Origin: Aldrovandia affinis
Lineage: Eukaryota; Chordata; Actinopteri; Notacanthiformes; Halosauridae
Assembly: GCA_029706075.1 (NCBI GenBank)
Contig: JAINUG010000115.1
Location: 554,501-618,500 of the forward strand
DNA: 64,000 nt
Direction of reading: 5' to 3'
Shown here: positions 1-12,400 of the stretch, in pieces
Layout of the letters: each line of letters starts with the position of its first letter
Position numbering within the stretch: the stretch's first letter is position 1
The notes under the pieces: generated by a model
The model's input: only the letters and a program-made list of their open reading frames with translations
The model's database searches: none
What the model was told of the DNA's origin: nothing
Program-made: the position numbers and the translations under genes

Positions 1-454
1 TTTTTTTTTTTTCTGTGTTCGGGGTTACTTACCGGCAGATCCAGGGCACTTATTTTCGCTGTTCTTTTTCCTAAGCTGCGTCTTAGGCGTCTGGGTTCTG
101 TTCCAGCTTTGTTTTTTGTTTGTGTTGCGACTCAAGTTATTTTCTTTATTTTTCCTCTGCGTGGTTCATTGGCTGGTTTTCTCCTCCTGTTTGATGTGAT
201 CGGTTATGGGAGCTAAACATGTAGCACTCCGAGATCATCTTTTTAGGAGGTAGACTATCAGTTCTCTGTTCCCCGTAGCGGTCCTTTTATTTTGCCGGCA
301 GCTCTACACTTATTTCGGTAAGCTGTCCAGTTCCTGATAGTCGTCCTAGTTACTGAGTCGTGTGGTGTTGGGCTACACGCTAGATTTTCTGTACCGTTCG
401 GTACCGTTCGCGGACCGCGTTTATTCGCCCTCTTTTGTGGGTAGTTATTACATT
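1..454. other. Unassigned sequence at left edge
   Basis: No gene is supported here. The stretch opens with a T-run and lies immediately next to the 3' end of the L2 LINE that follows. The short open frames have no recognisable domain or splice context. Confidence 0.4.
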
Positions 455-1857
455 TTACATTTAACATTTTAAGCATTTAGCAGACGCTCTTATCCAGAGC
501 AACTTACAAGATGTGCATTAATACAAGGTAAGAACAGTCATAGTTAGCGCACAAGATCAGTGCAGTAAAACAGCAATAGACATCATTGCAGGTGTCTGCG
601 TATCATACCTGTAACACTGGGAAAGAAAAGGTTAGTGGGTTTTTTTAGTTTTTTTTAAAATAGTGTAGAACAAGTAAACGGTGGTGACGACAGATTGACT
701 AGATGGACAGTGTTCAGTGGTAGTGGAGTCTGAAGAGATGGGTTTTGAGTCTCTTGCGGAAGATTGGAAGTGATTCCGCAGTCCTGACCGATTGCGGGAG
801 GTCGTTCCACCAGCGAGGGACCAGGACAGAGAAGAGGCAAGACCGCAAGGAGCGGCTGCCAGGCGCCCGGAGGGATGGGGCAGTCAGTTTGCCAGCGGAG
901 GCGGAGCGGAGGGGTCTGGGCGGGGTGTAGGGAGTGATGAGTGACTGGAGGTATTGGGGAGCAGTACCTCTGGCCGCTTGAAAAGCAAGCACCAGTGACT
1001 TGAATCTGATGCGTGCTGGGATGGGGAGCCAGTGCAGAGAGGAGAGTAGAGGGGTGACGTGGGTGAACTTCGGCTGGTTGAACACCAGGCAAGCGGCAGC
1101 GTTCTGGACTAGTTGCAGTGGCTTGATGGCACAGGCCGGAAGGCCTGCCAGCAAGGAGTTGCAGTAGTCCAGACGTGAGATCACCAGGGCCTGGACCAGG
1201 AGTTGAGTGGCCTCTTGGGTGAGGAACGGTCGGATCCTCCGGATGTTGTGGAGGGAGAAACGGCAGGTCCGAGTGATCGCTGCAATATGGCTCGAGAAGC
1301 ACAGCTGGTTGTCCAGAGTTACCCCAAGACTCCTGTCAGACTGGGACGGAGACACTATGGAGCCTTCCACGGTGATTGACGCATCAATCATCGGGGAGCC
1401 CTTCGCTGGGAGGAAGAGCAGCTATGTCTTCCCCAGGTTCAGCTTCAGGTGGTGGGTGGACATCCATGCGGAGATGTCAGCCAGGCATGCAGAGATCTGT
1501 GCCAGGACCTGGGTATCAGATGGAGAGAAGGAGAGAAACAGTTGAGTGTCATCAGCATAACACTGATAGGAAAAACCATGAGCAGAAATAACAGAGCCAA
1601 GTGACTTAGTGTACAGAAAGAATAGGACGGGGCCTAGCACCGAGCCCTGCGGGACTCCGGTAGAGAGGGTGTGGGGAGAGGAGAGGGATCCTCTCCAGGC
1701 CACCTGGTAGGACCGGTCAGCCAGGTAGGACTCAAACCATGTCAATGCAGATCCAGAGATTCCCATCTCGACGAGAGATGAGAGCAGGATCCGGTGGTCC
1801 ACGGTGTCGAATGCCGCCGACAGGTCGATTATTATTTCGTCATACACTGGGAGTTTT
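455..1857 (-). mobile_element. 5'-truncated L2-type LINE (reverse transcriptase C-terminal part)
   Basis: On the minus strand the region 1422-1847 encodes a reverse-transcriptase segment with AFDTVDH, GVPQGSVLGP and the catalytic YADD motif. Region 714-1391 continues in another frame with the usual L2 C-terminal tail (LDYCNSLLAGLP, SLHWLPIPARIRFKSL, RWWNDLPQSVRTAESLPIF). A frame break lies near 1391-1422, so the element is dead. The element stops abruptly near 1857, as expected for 5' truncation during target-primed reverse transcription. The 3' end at about 455-510 contains the tail motif, on the plus strand GCATTTAGCAGACGCTCTTA, which recurs in several other repeats of this window. It is assigned to L2 or a close relative (CR1/Rex1 group) from these motifs. 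Confidence 0.88.
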
Positions 1858-2168
1858 GTTTTCTTATTTATTTTCTGTAGCGATTCTCGCGGGTTAACGC
1901 CCCTTGCTCCCTATTGTGTTTTAGTGACATCCTGATTGATCAGTAGTTATCCTGATCCTTATTCCCCATTAGTCGCACTTGGGCCTCACCCCTACAAGCC
2001 CTCACACACACCATCATTCTTTCACCTGATAAGCAGTGCGAGTTGTAGAATCAAGAATGGAAACAGACATGTATTCCAGTCACATCCTTGTTGTCAAGAA
2101 CACAGAATTATAGCAAAAAGCTAGCTCGTTAGCTAACATTAGAAAACTTTTTTTGCACTTTCCATGTA

Positions 2169-3417
2169 CACTGCCTGTCCCAAAAAAAAGTCACACACTC
2201 TAATATTTCGTTGGACCGCCTTTAGCTTTGATTACGGCACGCATTCGCCGTGGCATCGTTTCGATAAGCTTCTGCAATGTCACAACATTTATTTCCATCC
2301 AGAGTTGCATTAATTTTTTGCCAAGATCTTGTATTGATGATGGGAGAGTCGGACTGCTGCGCAAAGTCTTCTCCAGCACATCCCAAAGATTCTCAATGGG
2401 GTTAAGGTCTGGACTCTGTGGTGGCCAATCCATGTGTGAAAATGATGTCTCATGCTCCCTGAACCACTTTTTCACAATTTGAGCCCGATTAATCGTAGCA
2501 TTGTCATCTTGGAATATGCCCATGCCATCAGGGAAGAAAAAATCCATTGATGGAAAAACCTGGTCATTCAGTATATTCAGGTAGTCAGCTGACCTCATTC
2601 TTTGAGCACATAACATTGCTGAACCTAGACCTGACCAACTGCAGCAACCCCAGATTATAACACTACCCCCACAGGCTTGTACGGTAGGCACTAGGCATGA
2701 TGGGTGCATCACTTCATCCGCCTCTCTTCTTACCCTGATGCGCCCATCACTCTGGAACAGGGTAAATCTGGACTCATCAGACCACATGACCTTCTTCCAT
2801 TGCTCCAGAGTCCAATCTTTATGCTCCCTAGCAAATTAAAGGCTTTTTTTCCCGATTAGCCTCACTGACAAGTGGTTTTCTTAAGGCTACACAACTGTTT
2901 AGTCCCAATCCCTTGAGTTCCCTACGCATTGTGCGTGTGGAAATGCTCTTACTTTCACTATTAAACATAGCCGTGAGTTCTACTGTTGATTTTTTACGAT
3001 GTGATTTCACCAAACGTTTAAGTGATTGCTGATCACGATCATTCAAGATTTTTTTCCGACCACATTTCTTCCTCGAAGATGATGGTTCACCCCTATCCTT
3101 CCAGGTTTTAATAATGCATTGGACAGTTCTTAACCCGATTTTAGTAGTTTCAGCAATCTCCTTAGTTGTTTTCTTTGCTTGATGCAGGCCAATAATTTGA
3201 CCCTTCTGAAACAGACTAACATCTTTTCCACGACCACAGGATATGTCTTCCGTCATGGTTGTTTAAGAAATTAGAAGCTACTCACTGCATCAGTTAGGGT
3301 TAAATAACTTGTCGCCAGCTAAAACATATTAATCACTGCAGTAATTATCCAATGGAAGGCTCTTACCTATTTGCTTAGTTAAATCCAGGTGGTGATTTTT
3401 TTTTTGGCCAGGCAGTG
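2169..3417 (-). mobile_element. Tc1-like DNA transposon, inactive DD34E transposase
   Basis: The element has terminal inverted repeats beginning CACTGCCTG at both ends, followed by a poly-A/T stretch, and is flanked by TA on each side (2167-2168 and 3418-3419), the normal Tc1/mariner target duplication. The minus strand encodes the transposase in two pieces. Positions 3256-2828 give the paired helix-turn-helix DNA-binding part (KGQIIGLHQAKKTTKEIA and STRTMRRELK). Positions 2787-2200 give the catalytic part with WSDESRF (first Asp), IFQDDN (second Asp) and [11 protein letters not shown] (Glu). A frameshift near 2850, at an A-run, separates the two halves, so no functional transposase is made. 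The near-perfect ends and single obvious lesion suggest a fairly young copy. Confidence 0.92.
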
Positions 3418-4681
3418 TATGTATTACATAGGTTGCTAACATGTCTGGCTAGTAACCTATATAACATCTGGCAAGCTAGCTGCAACTGCATCTGGCAAGC
3501 TAGTGGCATTAAATAGTTTCTTAACTGAGAAGTTTAGGTGCTGAAGTAATGTTGATCATTATGCAGTGTGTGTCTTTGGGCGAATTAATATGGAATATGG
3601 AACAGGCAACATTTATTGTCTTTAGACTGAATCTGGACCATATCCTGTATAAAAAATCATACCTTCACTGAATGAAACAGCTGTTGAACATCCACTCATT
3701 TGCGATGGTAGCCTGTACGTTTTATGTATGATAGTATTCTCGCCAGGAGAAATCCTCCGTAGCCGTCTTTAATCTGAGGAAAGTATGCGCACTGTTTCTA
3801 TTGTGCGCGGAGTCGGGATGAAAGTTGGGACTCTGAGCCCATCTTCAACAGGTTGAGGCTAGATGCCGCCCATGCAGAGGACAGAGACGCGAAGTACGCG
3901 TGACGTCAAATGCGCGAAATTGACCATCATAACTGACGGTTCGGGTTATACATTTAGGGGTTACGGTTAGGGTTAGGGTTCGGTCACGCGAACTGTAAAA
4001 TCTAGAAAAAAACAACAGACCAATCATATCTCGAATCGCATCTCGTTCTCTGCATGTGTGGCATCTAGCCTCTACCCTCTTCAATACGTATGTTCAAGCC
4101 ATTTTATTATTTGATGGATGTCAGCACGAACGCATTTCTGAAAATACGTTTTATCATTTATTGGATATAGCCTAGCCTAAACACCAACGGATCAACATTT
4201 GATCACATTAAGTTACTGGATGATTGGATGACAATTAATGCTCTTCACTTCACTGAAAACTTCAGGGTTTTTTTAACTTTAAGTAGACCATATTTGATAT
4301 AGTGACCTACACATAACACTCAATACACTTATGTAGCATACACCAGACACGTTAAAGTAGCCTAATTCATAAATAGTTAAGTAATGTTGTTGCCACTAAA
4401 TAAACAGCTTGCGATTTTAAATGAGCAGTGGAAATGGAACTGAGGCAGTGCTGAAACTGAAATATTGCTATTCTTCCGACTTTAAGACCGCGCGGTGAAT
4501 CCGACGGTGCACTGTATAGGCAGTAAGCTAGCCTTGGATTTTGATCAAGTGATGGAATGAATGTATTTAAACTGTGAGGCATTGGAATGGTTACCTCTCC
4601 GCTTACTGTGTAGTTCGATTTACAACGGTCAATTGTGTTCTTCGCTCTAGTGTTTTGACTTGTGGTTTGGGCAGATTCCAG
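3418..4681. other. Region upstream of the SDR gene, no gene seen
   Basis: No coding region is supported. The stretch holds a small interstitial telomere-like repeat at 3953-3982 and should contain the promoter and 5' UTR of the dehydrogenase gene that starts at 4682, but no core promoter element is clear enough to annotate. Confidence 0.4.
3953..3982 (+). repeat. Short interstitial telomere-like repeat
   Basis: The run reads TTAGGGGTTACGGTTAGGG then TTAGGGTTCGG, i.e. about four degenerate TTAGGG units. It is much shorter than a true telomere and may be a double-strand-break repair scar or chance. Confidence 0.6.
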
Positions 4682-7600
4682 ATGGAGTGGATGTGGACTG
4701 ATATCTTCTCGCACCCACTGTGGGCGTTGTCCACGCTGGTCTTGGGGCTCGTCGTGCGTTCACAACGGAGGGGGCCGTGGGATCCCCGCGCCTGTCGGGT
4801 GGAACTTAAAGGGAAGACAGCCATCGTCACTGGAGCGAATACAGGTGATGGAAATATAAAGTACTATATAAAATCCTTTCCATCTGAGCAACTCGGGTTG
4901 GAAAGGCTTGATACGGTAAAAACCAAACAGAAAAAACGGCAAAGATCAAAGTGCAGTATGTCACAGTTGAATAATGTTATATATAGTGTTGACTGCAGCT
5001 GAACAGCGCAAGTTGCAGAATTTAGCACGTTTTTAAAAACTTGAATACAATGTGACATTTAAATCTTTTAAAGATAGTTAAATGTTGTGTTGTGGAGAGA
5101 CATTGCATTGCAACATACACCAACATAATTTGGTGTCAACAAAAAAACATATCGTTTTTAATATGTTAGCCCTTTAACAAAACAATGCAATGCTATGACA
5201 TTTTAAGTGATTACATCTGTTTAACTAAACTAACCACCGCACATTTCTACATTGTTTAAATTCCTTCAAACCCCTAAGATTTTTTAGCATGTATAGGAAA
5301 TGATGACTGCAGCGACGAAAAGCAGAGACAGTGTGAGCCTCCTCCTCCGCAAGGCTTGTAGATAAGGTTCAGAAATTATAGCTGCCAAACATTCACATAT
5401 AGTAATGATTACATGTGTTCTCCAGATATGCTTAGTGCAGTGGTTCTCGATTCTAATCCTGGGGGCCGCTTGTTTTTGTTTTCATCTTAAAATCAGCAAC
5501 CAATTTAGACACCATAAACCAGGTTGAGTTTTGTTAATTATGTCATCAACCGCTTTAATTGATCAATTAAGTTGTGAGTGACAACGAAAATCAGCGCACC
5601 CTGCGGCCCTCCGAGACCAAGGTTGAGAACCAGTGCGTCGTCTATCAGGGGCGGCACTTTGTGGTGAACATCGGGAGGGACGATAAAAAAAAGGGGGGGG
5701 TTCTCCCCTATAAAAAAAATGACGTGACTTAAATGTACCGCATCCTAGTCAGTTCTGAGCGGTAAAAGAGAGAAAACAAAACCTCATCTTACGGGAAAAA
5801 GTTATTATTTTATATCAGTGCATGATTTCATTGATTTAAATCTTGAGAACTTTGTTATGCCTATTGCAGAGTGCCAACTGTTCAAAATGATGACCTGTTA
5901 TTATCAACAGAATTCAGATTAGGCAAATCGGGTAACAGAGACTGCCACAACATCAGATGGAATTCACTGAAGGAATCATTTAAGTTGTAAATGCATATTC
6001 TTTCTTTAGTACGCACTATTTCATTTAGCCTATTTATATGCCATCACAGCCTCATTACGGGTTTGAAACTCACGCTCTTAACTGCATCGTTATTACCCAG
6101 TGGAGCAGCTTAATATCAACCAGAAGGAGCCACTGTCTCCTGTTCTAACCCTGAGTCTGCACTGAGCTGTGCTGGTACCTCATCTTCCCACATTTGTGAA
6201 AATGGAATGCAGTTATTTATCAACATCACAGAATAGGGTGATCATTGACTCATTCTACATTAGAGTACTTCTCAAACACGTGAACATGGACACACACTGT
6301 AAAGCACAAGCAAAATCTACTTGAAGCAATAACATATCCTTGGTCAAGAGCAGATCTAGAAAGAACTTGATTCCGTCGTTGTTACACACTAAGCATGTTG
6401 GTGTGAACAAAATAGCAAGCCTATTTTCTAACCTTTGCTTTTAATGAATGAACGAACTGTAATCCCCCCCCCATAACCTTGTTTACACAATCTTTGACAA
6501 ATCTTGAAAAATGTTACATACTGTACACACCACTACATTGATTCGAGCAGGTCTCACTTGAGAAACAAACATTAGTGGTCACTGTTTTCTCTCAGGCTGT
6601 GATAGGTGTGTACTTTATTGTATATTGTATTTTTGTCTTTCTCAATTTCTCACATTTGGTGAGGTAGTGCATCTCTGTCTCGATCTGCTGTTAGTTGGAG
6701 TGGCGCTGTGTTGAGGCTGCATGGTGTTAGTGGGGGTTAATGAACTGAGTCTCAGGTCCAGCTGGTTAGGGGTGCTCTTGGCATATCAGGGCCTTGTCAT
6801 TGTAGAAGTTGGGGTCACGTTTTTTTTTGCCTAATTCTCTCCTGCATGCATTGTTTGGTGTTTTCCTTTGGTGTCCCAATTAGAAAAATCTTGCTTTTAA
6901 GCAGACCCCACACTTTGCTGACATATAGTGCATTTGGTTCAATTACAAATTTGAATATTTCTTTCTAAATCCTAATGTGATTTGCCTCTTAATGCCATAG
7001 TGCCCTGTGTGCTTTCTCTTTCGGTTCATTCACAGCCAGGTTGAAGCTCCCAGTGGAGTTACTCTTTAAGCTTAGGTATGTGTAATTTGTAGGGTATTCT
7101 ATATTTGTTGTCCCTAGTGTAAAGTTTCCTGTAAAGCTTCCTGAGCTCTGGAAAATCATAATCATCTTTTCTGGAAAATCATAATTTTTAAAGTTTACTG
7201 CAAGGGCCCAGGTCTTGCAGAATTACTGCAGCAAGTTTAGATTCTGCTGTAACCCCTGTTTGGTTCACTTTGTGTCAGCCAGATCATCTGCATAAAGTAA
7301 TTTTTTTATTCTCCTATCAAGTAGGGGAATAAAATTCCCCTTCAGCGTCTGAACTGAATTGAGGCTAATTCATTAATGTCAATTTTAAAAAGTGTTCTGC
7401 TCAAGCTGCAGCCCCGTCTCACTCCATGCCCCTGATTGAAGAATTTGGTTTGTTTTTTCCAATCGATTGCAAATGTATTTCCTGTGCACATATGTGTATA
7501 CAGTAAACCATTTTGCCAGATTGTGCAAGGAAGTTTGTTAAGGAAGTGCAGAAGCCTGTGTTTATAATACTACAGATTGTCCTCCCCACATTACTGCTCA

Positions 7601-9442
7601 TACACATCCCTCCGTAATTGTTAGGGTCAAACTTGTCTCCTTACTAAAAGTAAGGATTATGAGTCCAGATAACAGGAAAATAGCCTACAAACAACCAAAT
7701 TGAACAGTTTCACAAGGGGCATTTTAACATTTCTTAAAATCTCTCACTCTCTTTTTCTCTCACTCTCAGTGATACAGAAGTTTGTTGCTCTGGACTTGGT
7801 GCCTGGCTTGGTGAACAGAACAGTTTCTGAATGACCATCTTACATTTCTCATTACATTTTCTGTGTGTTTCCCTCTCTCTCTCAGGGATAGGTAAGTGTG
7901 TTGCTCTGGACTTTGCCCGGCGCGGCGCCCGTGTGATCCTCGCGTGCCGGAATGAGGCAAGGGGCTCGGCGGCCATGCTGGAGATCCGGCAGCGCAGCGG
8001 TAACCGGGATGTCCACCTGCGTCTGGTGGACACCTCCTCCTTGGCCTCCGTCCGGGAGTTCGCCGAGGGCATCCTCCGGGAGGAGACGCAGCTGCATATC
8101 CTGGTCAACAATGCCGGGGCCTCAGGTGGAGCTCAGTTCTAAGCCGCCTGACCTGTTAAGCAAACATTCTTGTCTATAATCCCTAGTTAGCCAGCATGGT
8201 TGGGGTCAAATATTTTTCAGTTCAGTCAATTCAGTAAATTAATTGAAATTCAATGAATGAATTGAAAAATGTTCCAGAAGGTTTTTCAATGAATGAATTT
8301 CAGTTCATTTACTGAATTGACAGAATTGTAATGGAATTGAACACTGCAAAAGTTAAGTTAAGGCAAAAAAATTCTAAATGTGATCCTAACATAGTGGTTG
8401 AAACCAACACTCCAAAGTTTGGAAAATGTGGTTAATGTTGTTCCGTGGTCATTTCTGATTTATAGTACAAGTACCTGCTCAATAGGTTTCACTAATTAAT
8501 ATATTTTTTAAATCATAATTAATCACAATTTCAGATTTTGCTAGAATGTACCCCTTTCTTTATGTAAAGAAAACATGATATACAGCTCTAGTGTTGTTGA
8601 AATGAAGAAATACATAAAAATATTTTAATGATGTTTTAATATTTAATAGTTGTAAGTGGTGGGCTTGTAGGGGGAGGGAAATTGAATCAATAGAGGGTAC
8701 AATTGGCCCCCAAATTTGGAGAAAAACTGGAAAAATCTGATAAAATTGTAAAAAATACAAATCCTCAGGGATCTGCAGAATTGTTTTCAAATTTTACCAG
8801 CATATACAGAGTTAAACTATTTTGAATACAGTATGTATCTGACCCAGATCTGGTTCCCACCCAATTGTGTGTGACTCTCTTTGTGTCCTCGTCCAGGTCT
8901 GAAAAGAGAGATTACCCCTGATCAGCTGGAGGTGTCCTTTGCCACCAATCACGTGGGACCCTTCTTGCTCACCACCCTGCTCTTGGGTCAGTCAATGCTC
9001 CCCTCTGTCATTACTATCATTTTTTTGTTGTCTTTCACAAATTGGTTTTCTTTGTATACTAGATCCTTTCAATATATCTTTGACATCCAGTGTTATTTCT
9101 TAGAATCTGACAGACATGGAGAATTACAGTAACGTTACAATGTTACTCAGCTATCGAAGTTTGGTTACCTACACTTATTTCCACTTTGGTTAGGTAGCCA
9201 ATGTTACTTGTCCTGCTGCTTATTCTGCCATGGAGGTGCAGTGTCCACTCCCTGTTTACATCTCTAATTTTGTTGTCTCTCTCTTGGCGGGATTTAATTC
9301 TTGATTAAATTATATCACCATATATCCATTTCCACACACACATTAGTTGCTTTCACACAGAGTTACTGACACTCGCTCTGAGGTGTCTGGTTATGGGTGT
9401 GGGAGCTGAACAATGCAGTCACCCATTCCTCCCGTTATTGGA

Positions 9443-9486
<44 letters not shown>

Positions 9487-12400
9487 TAGGTCACTGATTC
9501 AGGGAAGGGGTGATTGGTTTTCTACAGGTTTTTTGTTTCAGGTTGTTTGTATCATAAAGATGTATTGCCTTTTTTAATCCACTTTGTTCTATTTATAATA
9601 TCTTTGATATCATGTGATGATTATAAGGGCATTACCTGTTATAGGTGTGTGGCAGTTTTTACCACCTGATTGGTCATGTGACCTTATATATATATGACTC
9701 CATTACATGTATTATCTTTATGCTCAACGAAGGTCATTGGCTGGAAACTTTGCACCCAATAAAGCAATTGCAAGCAGAGAATCCTTTTTGGGGAATCCTT
9801 TTTGATCTACTCTTTGTATTCTACATTGCAGCCAATTTCAAACCCACTCTGAAATAACTCCCTGTAATTCTTACAGACCAGATGGGTGAGGAGACTCTCT
9901 GTATTGCTCAGCTCTTGGCATTGCAGGGCTTTGTAGTGATACGAGTGGCGTCCACTGTTTCCATCATTGGACCGATCTCTTTAGAATTTTTATTAAAAAA
10001 TAACATGCTGTCTCTCTCTGTGTCTCTCTCTTTCTCTCTTTCTCTCTCTCTCTCTTCCCCTGTGTAAGACCTGATGAAACGCTCTGCCCCGGCGCGCATC
10101 GTGAACGTGTCCTCGACCAACCACTGGAGAGGCAAGGTCGACTTCTCGCACTTCCGTGGCAACAACCTGACCTACACCATGGACAGCATCTACAACCACA
10201 CAAAGCTCCACAACGTCATCTGCACCAACGAGCTGGCGCGCCGGCTGCAAGGAACAGGTACCCCGGTCGGGGGTAGGAGACACTGAGGGGCTGGGGAAAT
10301 GGGAGAGGAGGCAGAGGGTTGCTTAGCTGGGAGACATGGAGGCATGAGGAAGGTGAGGACAATGAAAAGGGGGGTTGGGGGACTCCTGAGTGGCGTATCC
10401 AGTGGAGGAACTTGTACAGAGTGTATAATCGCAGCGTGAGGGAAAACTTCCGTCAATAGGGTAACCACTTTACTCACTAGCCACTCCTGCTGGTCAATCA
10501 AGTGACTGCAGTCTGCTTGCATCAGCTGTATCAGCTGTATCAGCTATGCAATGTTCCAGGACAGCAGCTATATGCCATTTATCAGACGCTTTTATCCAAA
10601 GCAACTTACAGTAGTAAATGCATACATTTTTCAGTATATGTGATCCCAGGGGGAATCAAACCCACAACCTAAGTGTTGGCAATGTCATGCTCTACCTACT
10701 GGCTCAGTAGATTGCAGAAAGGAAAGAGGCCGGTTGGCTGCATGTGTTTCGGAGGACACAATTGGTTTTGTCCCACCAGCGTATGGTGGGCTTATGTTGT
10801 ACTTGGGTCACCACTGCATAAGCGCCCCCCGCTAGCTACTCAAGTGCAAGTGCTTCACCTGCAGTGCTCCATGCACAGGTGTGGGTTGGAAAGAATGAAA
10901 GGGGGGGGGATATTAGGGCCGTGGTGGTCATGAAATTGTCTTTGATAGTCATTTGTCACACAAATAACTGCATTTGACGATCAAATCTTCCAAAACAAAT
11001 CCTACTCTTAAGCAGTCCTGCATATAGTTTTATCTAGTGCTGTTATCTAGCGCAATAATTCATTGAATTACTAAATAATTGGTTTAATTATTGCGCTTTA
11101 TGAACGCAGGTAACCATGTGCTATAAGTACTCAGCATCTCACTGTTCAGACTCTTTGTATTTCACTTTGTGTTTCACAAGTTCACTTATTTAGTGCCACG
11201 TTTGATTTCTATTGAGGACAATTATTGATCCTTATTGATTATCCTCTCCAATCGCATTTGGGTGAACTTCCCAGGTGTACAGACATACTCGCCTCAACAT
11301 TCAGGTGAGAATGTTTGTACGCCCTTCTTCACTGTGCCTTTGATTTGATCTCCCCTTACCCTCTCCATGTTTGTATGCGTGTTCCAGGCGTGACGGCCAA
11401 CTCCCTGCACCCAGGGGTGGTGATGACAGAGGTGATGAGGCACTACAGCTGGCTCATCAGGTTCCTCTTCAACCTGGTGGGAATCTTCTTCTTCAAGGTA
11501 ATAGCAGTGTAGTGTAATGGTTAGGGAGCTGGGCTTATAACTCAGAAGTTGCAGGTTCAGTTCCCAGGTGGGGCACTGCTGTTGTACCCTTGAGCAAGGT
11601 ACTTAACCTGAATTGCTTCAGTAAAATATCCAGCTGTATAAATGGATTGTATATAAGAAATGTAAACTGTGTAAGTCACTCTGGATAAGAGTGTCTGCTA
11701 GAATGTCTAAAATGTAAATGCAATGTAACGCCAACACTCAACAATGCCGTTTAGCTAGACTAACGTGCTACCAAAGAGGAAGAAAAGAACCACTCCCAAG
11801 TGTGATTTTTTTTTTTTTTTTTTGGTGCTGTGTAGTAGAGCAAAAAGCAGTGTGCAGGTATTTTCTTCCTTTTTGTATGAATTTTTATTACCCAGCACCT
11901 GTGAAATATTATGGTGCGTATGCCTCTCTGAGACAGTTGACTAACATGCTGTCCCCCATGAGCAAGGCGGGTTTAACCCATTCTCACTCATTTGCCCACT
12001 CATCTTTTTATTTTATTTATAGTTTCAATTTTTTTCTCAGTTTTTCTCCCAATTTGCCAATTATACCCTCTATTTATCTCAATTCACAAGTCTCCCCCAC
12101 AAGTCCACCGCCTGTCCTCCGGGTAACAAGCCAATTTTCCGGGCCAGCAGATCCGCCTCCTCCGAGACGGAACCCGACCACAGACGCCCTTCCGCTCCTC
12201 GACAAACTCATGCCGGCTCACCCTTCCCCCTCCCCCTGGGACGGACAGCCAAATGCCACCCCCGATCAGGGCTAATGGCCACGGCCAGTCTGGGAGAGAC
12301 GGGTTTCAAACCACGTCCCTGATGCAACCACTCATTTTAACATTCCGGCTACAAGGTGTGGGTTGCATGACACAATCCTGCTTGGAAATGTGCATGTTCG

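Noticed and set aside
655-1302. 215-codon minus-strand open frame rich in Pro and Leu
   Set aside because: It is an out-of-frame shadow of the L2 reverse transcriptase C-terminal region.
3953-3982. Chromosome-fusion scar from telomeric repeat
   Set aside because: Only about four degenerate units; too short to support a fusion.
11498-11580. tRNA gene
   Set aside because: Box A and B-like sequences belong to a SINE head; there is no cloverleaf and the same sequence recurs at 18706 and 31045.
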